DNA of 18,479 nt from RGIG4097 sp964637515 (GTDB lineage: Bacteria > Bacillota > Clostridia > Christensenellales > CAG-917), in assembly GCA_964637515.1 (NCBI GenBank), contig CAZWUI010000022.1:1-18479 (forward strand). The letters run 5' to 3'. A model generated the notes under the pieces. That model saw only the letters and a list, made by a program, of their open reading frames with translations, was not told where the DNA came from and made no database searches. Every line of letters starts with the position of its first letter. The first letter of the stretch is position 1. The position numbers and the translations under genes are program-made. Below, one piece after another: positions 14,996 through 18,479 of this stretch.

Positions 14996-15301
14996 ATGAA
15001 CACGCTCGAACGGATTGACGGCGATTTGTACGACGTCGCGTCAAGACTGAAAGGCGTGGACGAAAGATATACCTTATATCGCAATCGTCGAACGAATAAG
15101 TTCGAGGTGTATATCGGAAGGGCATTGCAGTTTGCAGTGCCCTTCGACAAACTCGATTGCAGGACTATCGTCTACGCAAAGAAAACGAGAATCGAACGCA
15201 AAAACCAACTTATTGCGGAGATTGAAAGAAACAATCGACGTCTTGACGAATTGAACTTCAAACGCTCGCGAGATAAAATTCTTGCGGCGGCAGACTTATA
15301 G
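14996..15301 (+). CDS. small phage head protein of unknown function
   Basis: A 101-aa protein starting one base after the capsid stop with no clear ribosome binding site, so it is probably translated by coupling to the capsid gene. The first half (DLYDVASRLKGVDERYTLYR and FEVYIG, residues 10-40) seems a small alpha/beta domain; the last 40 residues are a Lys/Arg/Glu-rich helix (TRIERKNQLIAEIERNNRRL). I recall similar short proteins between coat and adaptor genes of Clostridia phages, but no function. It contains an unusual perfect-length palindrome (15117-15145). Confidence 0.7.
   Translation: MNTLERIDGDLYDVASRLKGVDERYTLYRNRRTNKFEVYIGRALQFAVPFDKLDCRTIVYAKKTRIERKNQLIAEIERNNRRLDELNFKRSRDKILAAADL
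15117..15145 (+). repeat. 29-base inverted repeat inside a coding region
   Basis: GAAGGGCATTGCA (15117-15129) and TGCAGTGCCCTTC (15133-15145) form a 13-bp stem with one G-U pair and a GTT loop. No U run follows on either strand. It encodes part of the small head protein (around GRALQFAVPFD) and may be chance, an RNA control element or a protein-binding palindrome. Confidence 0.6.
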
Positions 15302-15309
15302 GAGAAATT

Positions 15310-15858
15310 ATGACGGTCAAAGAAATTATTGGCACTTGCCTTGAAAAAATGGGTATGACGAATTTCGTGAACGATTCGAGTTATACCGTCGAAGAAACCA
15401 AACTCATCGACAAATTGCTTGTCGCTCTCAACATTGCCTATCTAGGCACCGCTTGCGATTATCTCCCAAAGACTTGCAGAGAAAATGTGGACGTCGCGGA
15501 TGGCGAAATTGCGGCAGAGAAACTGGATAGAGTCATCGTGCACCCCATTTCTCTCACCGACGACAAGGGTGTCAAACATAGTTATTCCATATATCCCGAC
15601 TTGATTTCCACAGATTTCAGCGGGAAAGGGGTGCTTGAATATGCGTACTTGCCGGTTAGACTCACCCTGACTGATATGGTTGACGATATGCGTATGACTG
15701 CGGATATGCTATCGGACGGCGCACTTTCGGAATACTACTTCTCGATGAGAGCGCTCGACCTTGCGTCCGCCTACGACGAACAATTCCGCTCGAAACTCAC
15801 GAAAGCAAAATATAAGGGTAGAGAAATCATCCTGAAAGCAAGGAGGTGGGGGGATTGA
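15310..15858 (+). CDS. head-to-tail adaptor, P22 gp4-like
   Basis: A 182-aa protein in the place where P22 has gene 4 (166 aa), the tail accessory factor that binds below the portal. The N-terminal helices with LVALNIAYLGTACDYLP (residues 37-53), a central strand region ending in VLEYAYLPVRLTLTDMVDDM, and a helical end with AYDEQFRSKLTKAKYKGREI are in line with such adaptors. AGGAGAAATT sets the ATG. Its last codons hold the ribosome binding site of the next gene, and its stop overlaps that gene's TTG start. The call rests on order and size more than on strong motifs. Confidence 0.7.
   Translation: MTVKEIIGTCLEKMGMTNFVNDSSYTVEETKLIDKLLVALNIAYLGTACDYLPKTCRENVDVADGEIAAEKLDRVIVHPISLTDDKGVKHSYSIYPDLISTDFSGKGVLEYAYLPVRLTLTDMVDDMRMTADMLSDGALSEYYFSMRALDLASAYDEQFRSKLTKAKYKGREIILKARRWGD
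15841..15857 (+). promoter_or_regulatory. ribosome binding site that selects a TTG start for the tail hub gene
   Basis: AGGAGGT at 15841-15847 is 7 bases ahead of TTG at 15855, ideal spacing, whereas the in-frame GTG at 15846 lies inside the ribosome binding site itself. The TTG overlaps the previous stop as TTGA, a standard coupling arrangement. Confidence 0.75.
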
Positions 15859-17282
15859 AAAAGTTGAATACGACGAGCGGTCGAGTGCAAATCGGTTTCA
15901 AGGGCATTGCGACCGAAACGGATGAAAAACTTCTCGATCCGTCCTACGCACGCAGAGCATACAACTTCACTTTCAGGGGTGGTGCGCTCAAAGGTGATAT
16001 AGGAATATCCGCAGGCGCCGGCTACTCGCTCGACGGTACCACCCGCCACACTTATCCGACATTGCCGGCGACTTATAAGATATTGGATATATTCCCATAC
16101 CACCGCCGTACCAACGGAGTTTACGACGATAGGATAGTGGTGCAAGTCGATGACAAAAGACTTTACTCAACAAAAATCTTCGAGAGTGATACGTGGCATG
16201 AACTTGAAAGTTACAAATTCTACGGCAAAGCGTGTGCGGTCAACTACAACTACGACGGAAAGGACGTTTTGCTTGTATCGTCCGAAAACAACGCCCTAAA
16301 AATCATAGACGGCGACACCGTGAAGACCGTGGAAAACGCCCCGAAATTCAGTTCCCTTGCAGTGCACTACGAAAGGGTGTACGGCACGGTCAACGGGGAC
16401 AAAAATCAGGTGTGGTTTTCATCGGTTATGAACCCTGAAAACTGGACGGTTTCAGGGGACGAAGCGGGTTATATAACCTTCTCCGACGAGAGCGGTGACG
16501 TCGAAAAAGTCATGTCGTTGAACGGACACTTGTATATTTTCAGAGAACATTCCGTATATAGACTCACCGCATATGCCGATCAATCGGAGTTTTTGCTCAA
16601 AAAGGTGTTTACCGATACGGGACGTATATATAAAGATACGATTGCGTTCGCAGGCGACAAAATTATGTTCTATTCCGAAGACGGACTGTTCTCTTTCGAC
16701 GGCTATGACGCAACAAGAATTTCCGACTTCATCAAGGTCAAGGACGCAACCCATGCGATAGGTGCCTACCACAACGAAAAATACTATCTTGCGTGCTGTC
16801 TTGACCTTGAAAATTACTACGTTTTCGCGACTGATAATAACGCACTTGTCGAATACGACTTGAAGACCAAAAAGACTTGTCTTCTCGCACCCGTGGACGT
16901 GGTTGCAATGACCGCATTAAACGCACATCACGCAACCGACGTTTTGCTCTCTATCGGGTTGAACAATGCGGACAAAATCGGGATGATAGACGGGAGCGGA
17001 AAGGTGTTCACGTCAACTCCGATGAAACTCTACGAAAGCCCCGTGAACACCCTCGGAAGCGACAAATTGAAAATCGTCAAAGCGGTAAACTTGCAGACAG
17101 AAAAGGATATTACACTTGAAATCACCGCGGACGACGAAGTCAGAACTTTTGAAATCGCAGGATCGAAATCCTTGCAGAGAGTCCCGATAAACGTGAGCGG
17201 TTACAGGATCGGATTTTTGATTAAATCGACGGACGCATCCGCAAATATCCCGCCGTTCACCGTCGAAGTCGATTACTTTTAG
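15855..17282 (+). CDS. tail hub/nozzle protein, P22 gp10-like
   Basis: A 475-aa protein, almost the length of P22 gp10 (472 aa), in the matching place after the gp4-like adaptor. Its beta-rich sequence resembles propeller-type nozzle proteins: VWFSSVMNPENW (residues 186-197), VEKVMSLNGHLYIFREHSVY (216-235), a TGRIYKDTIAFAGDKIMFYS stretch and GLFSFDGYDATRISDF. Such hubs form the tail tube end that binds the needle and receptor-binding proteins. The start is the TTG at 15855 as argued from the ribosome binding site. The family call is moderately strong from the repeated N-P-E-x-W and sheet patterns together with gene order. Confidence 0.82.
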   Translation: MKKLNTTSGRVQIGFKGIATETDEKLLDPSYARRAYNFTFRGGALKGDIGISAGAGYSLDGTTRHTYPTLPATYKILDIFPYHRRTNGVYDDRIVVQVDDKRLYSTKIFESDTWHELESYKFYGKACAVNYNYDGKDVLLVSSENNALKIIDGDTVKTVENAPKFSSLAVHYERVYGTVNGDKNQVWFSSVMNPENWTVSGDEAGYITFSDESGDVEKVMSLNGHLYIFREHSVYRLTAYADQSEFLLKKVFTDTGRIYKDTIAFAGDKIMFYSEDGLFSFDGYDATRISDFIKVKDATHAIGAYHNEKYYLACCLDLENYYVFATDNNALVEYDLKTKKTCLLAPVDVVAMTALNAHHATDVLLSIGLNNADKIGMIDGSGKVFTSTPMKLYESPVNTLGSDKLKIVKAVNLQTEKDITLEITADDEVRTFEIAGSKSLQRVPINVSGYRIGFLIKSTDASANIPPFTVEVDYF

Positions 17283-17290
17283 GAGGAATT

Positions 17291-17386
17291 ATGAACGTCA
17301 ACGAAATCATCTCGGCCGTAGAAGAACTTACCGTCAGAGTGCAAACTCTCGAAAAGAAAGTCGCGGTCTTGACAAACGCTAATTAG
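17291..17386 (+). CDS. 31-residue coiled-coil microprotein
   Basis: ATG at 17291 to TAG at 17384-17386 encodes 31 aa with an ideal AGGAGG (17281-17286). Hydrophobic residues I6, V10, L13, V17, L20, V24 and L27 are spaced 4-3-4-3-4-3, a perfect a/d heptad series, so most of the chain should be a dimeric or trimeric coiled coil. The same TAGGAGGAATTATG block starts this gene and the next, which supports real translation. In P22 the gene after gp10 is the trimeric coiled-coil tail needle gp26, so a plug or needle-like role is possible but speculative given the small size. It is short enough to be missed by gene finders. Confidence 0.7.
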   Translation: MNVNEIISAVEELTVRVQTLEKKVAVLTNAN

Positions 17387-17394
17387 GAGGAATT

Positions 17395-18438
17395 ATGTCC
17401 GATTTTTGGAATGAATTTAGGGAGGCTTTCAAAACTAAAAAACAGCGCGACAGGGAAAGAACGCAAAAATTGAAAGAAGCTCTCACGGCTGAAAAAGCCA
17501 TAGACGAGAAAATGGAGAACCTTGAAAAAGAATATCAAGCATATCTTGACTCTCAAAAGGAAGAAGAACCCAATCTCGAAGAGTTGTTCCCGACTTCTCT
17601 GGGGCTTGAAAAAATTGAGTATACGCCCGAAACAGACGAGTCTATCACCGATCGTGCCACCGCGAAAAACACTTCGGATAAGACCAAAGCGGTTGAGGAC
17701 GTCGTGAGCAAGTACGGTGAGAAAACTTCCGCTCTCGAAGAAAAAATCGAAAACGAAAACAAGGCGCACGAAAAGAAAGATAGGGACCTTGAAGAACTCT
17801 ACGACAGCCTGCGAAAGAGCGGTGTGCAGTCCGGCGTGAAAAACGGTATCGCCCGCGGTAGTATCGTGTCCGGCATTCTCGACAATATCAATCGCGATGA
17901 GTCCGTATCCCGCGAGCAAGCGTACAATAACTATCTCGACGGCATTGAGGCAATCAACGGTGAAATCGACAAATTGAACGAGGAAAAGCAAATCGCCCTC
18001 GACGAACTCGATATGAAATATGCGTCAGACCTCGACAATCAAATCGCCAAACTCAAAGCCGAACGCGACGCTACGGTCGCCAAGTACGTGAAATACAACA
18101 ACAACGTAGACGAGAAAGAGAAAAAGTACGCAGTGCAAAGGCAAAAGAACGTTGATGAGTTTTTGACTGCTAGGGAGAAAAAGAAAGAAGCCGAAGAAAA
18201 AGCACAGGCAAAATACGAGGCGCAGTACGGTTACAGCGGAGAAAAACTCAAAAACTATAACGAACGCTACAAACTTGCCTACGATTTTTATATGGGACTC
18301 GATCCCGACATTGCTCTGTCCGCACTCGAATCATCCCCGAATATGAGCAACTATCTCGGCAACAACTATTCCAAACTGAAAAAAGAACTCAACAAACGCG
18401 CCCTACAAACAACCACCAATCTCAGAATTTTCTACTGA
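17395..18438 (+). CDS. long coiled-coil phage protein, candidate ejection or internal virion protein
   Basis: A 347-aa, highly charged helical protein with no signal peptide or membrane segment. Coiled-coil-prone stretches lie at about 20-56, 96-140 and 185-275, interrupted by a Gly/Ser-rich SGVQSGVKNGIARGSIVSG piece (142-160). The C-terminal part (about 285-347) is more ordered and Tyr/Asn-rich. It follows the hub gene and the microprotein with AGGAGGAATT ahead of its ATG and is the last gene before a terminator. P22-like phages encode helical ejection proteins here (gp7, gp20, gp16), which is the best guess; a tail-tip or chaperone role is also possible. No family is recognised. Confidence 0.65.
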   Translation: MSDFWNEFREAFKTKKQRDRERTQKLKEALTAEKAIDEKMENLEKEYQAYLDSQKEEEPNLEELFPTSLGLEKIEYTPETDESITDRATAKNTSDKTKAVEDVVSKYGEKTSALEEKIENENKAHEKKDRDLEELYDSLRKSGVQSGVKNGIARGSIVSGILDNINRDESVSREQAYNNYLDGIEAINGEIDKLNEEKQIALDELDMKYASDLDNQIAKLKAERDATVAKYVKYNNNVDEKEKKYAVQRQKNVDEFLTAREKKKEAEEKAQAKYEAQYGYSGEKLKNYNERYKLAYDFYMGLDPDIALSALESSPNMSNYLGNNYSKLKKELNKRALQTTTNLRIFY

Positions 18439-18467
18439 AAAAAGGCAACCGCCACGGTTGCCTTTTT
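18439..18467 (+). terminator. intrinsic terminator of the head cluster
   Basis: AAAAAGGCAACCG (18439-18451) pairs perfectly with CGGTTGCCTTTTT (18455-18467) around a CCA loop, with a T run at 18463-18467. It begins directly after the TGA at 18436-18438 and ends the single-direction transcript that starts with terL. Confidence 0.92.
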
Positions 18468-18479
18468 CCGTTTATTGGT

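Noticed and set aside
13636..15150. 504-codon open frame on the minus strand
   Set aside because: It lies wholly opposite the capsid and following gene, has a Cys/Arg/Val/Phe-rich shadow composition and no family resemblance; the plus-strand coat gene explains the region.

Overview
The window reads as a chromosomal segment of an anaerobic, low-to-mid GC Firmicute, most likely an uncultured Clostridia of gut type. The reasons are strong AGGAGG-type ribosome binding sites, a four-subunit ferredoxin-dependent 2-oxoacid oxidoreductase, a thymidylate synthase of the Bacillus/phi3T type, tightly packed operons, and bacterial genes next to a Gram-positive-style phage head cluster. The taxon is an inference; no rRNA or tRNA gene is present to confirm it.

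Left part (about 1-4260, plus strand): an OGG1-type 8-oxoguanine DNA glycosylase whose promoter places the transcript start at or next to its ATG; a divergent NYN/PIN-like protein with a Pro/Ala linker; a perfect 13-bp hairpin; then a four-gene operon (ferredoxin, alpha, beta, gamma) encoding a 2-oxoacid (probably 3-methyl-2-oxobutanoate/VOR-type) ferredoxin oxidoreductase. A strong bidirectional terminator closes it.

Middle part (about 4270-9011, minus strand): read in transcription order, an exported or membrane-anchored protein with an Arg/Asp/Tyr polyampholyte cytoplasmic tail, a YfcE-type phosphodiesterase, an intracellular GH2 glycosidase, thymidylate synthase and dihydrofolate reductase. 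Gaps are 7-56 nt, so this may be one long transcript. thyA and folA form a natural pair for dTMP synthesis and recycling of dihydrofolate.

Right part (about 9141-18467, plus strand): a compact virion-assembly cluster with P22-like (podovirus) gene order: large terminase, two small proteins (one a four-Cys putative zinc ribbon), portal, scaffold, major capsid protein, a small conserved-looking protein, a gp4-like adaptor, a gp10-like tail hub/nozzle, a 31-residue coiled-coil microprotein in the place where P22 has its needle gene, and a long helical coiled-coil protein. A clean intrinsic terminator follows directly. The genes are coupled by overlapping stop/start codons and strong ribosome binding sites. 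No integrase, repressor, small terminase of usual kind, lysis gene or tail spike is seen in the window; these could lie beyond the right edge.

The most unusual feature is the capsid protein. After a Gly/Ser linker its C-terminus carries a domain that matches the InlB B-repeat (Listeria-Bacteroides repeat) family, which suggests a capsid with a built-in surface or decoration domain. Together with the 31-aa coiled-coil gene and the bare head module directly beside housekeeping operons, this is the part most worth follow-up, either as an unusual prophage or as a domesticated, gene-transfer-agent-like particle locus.
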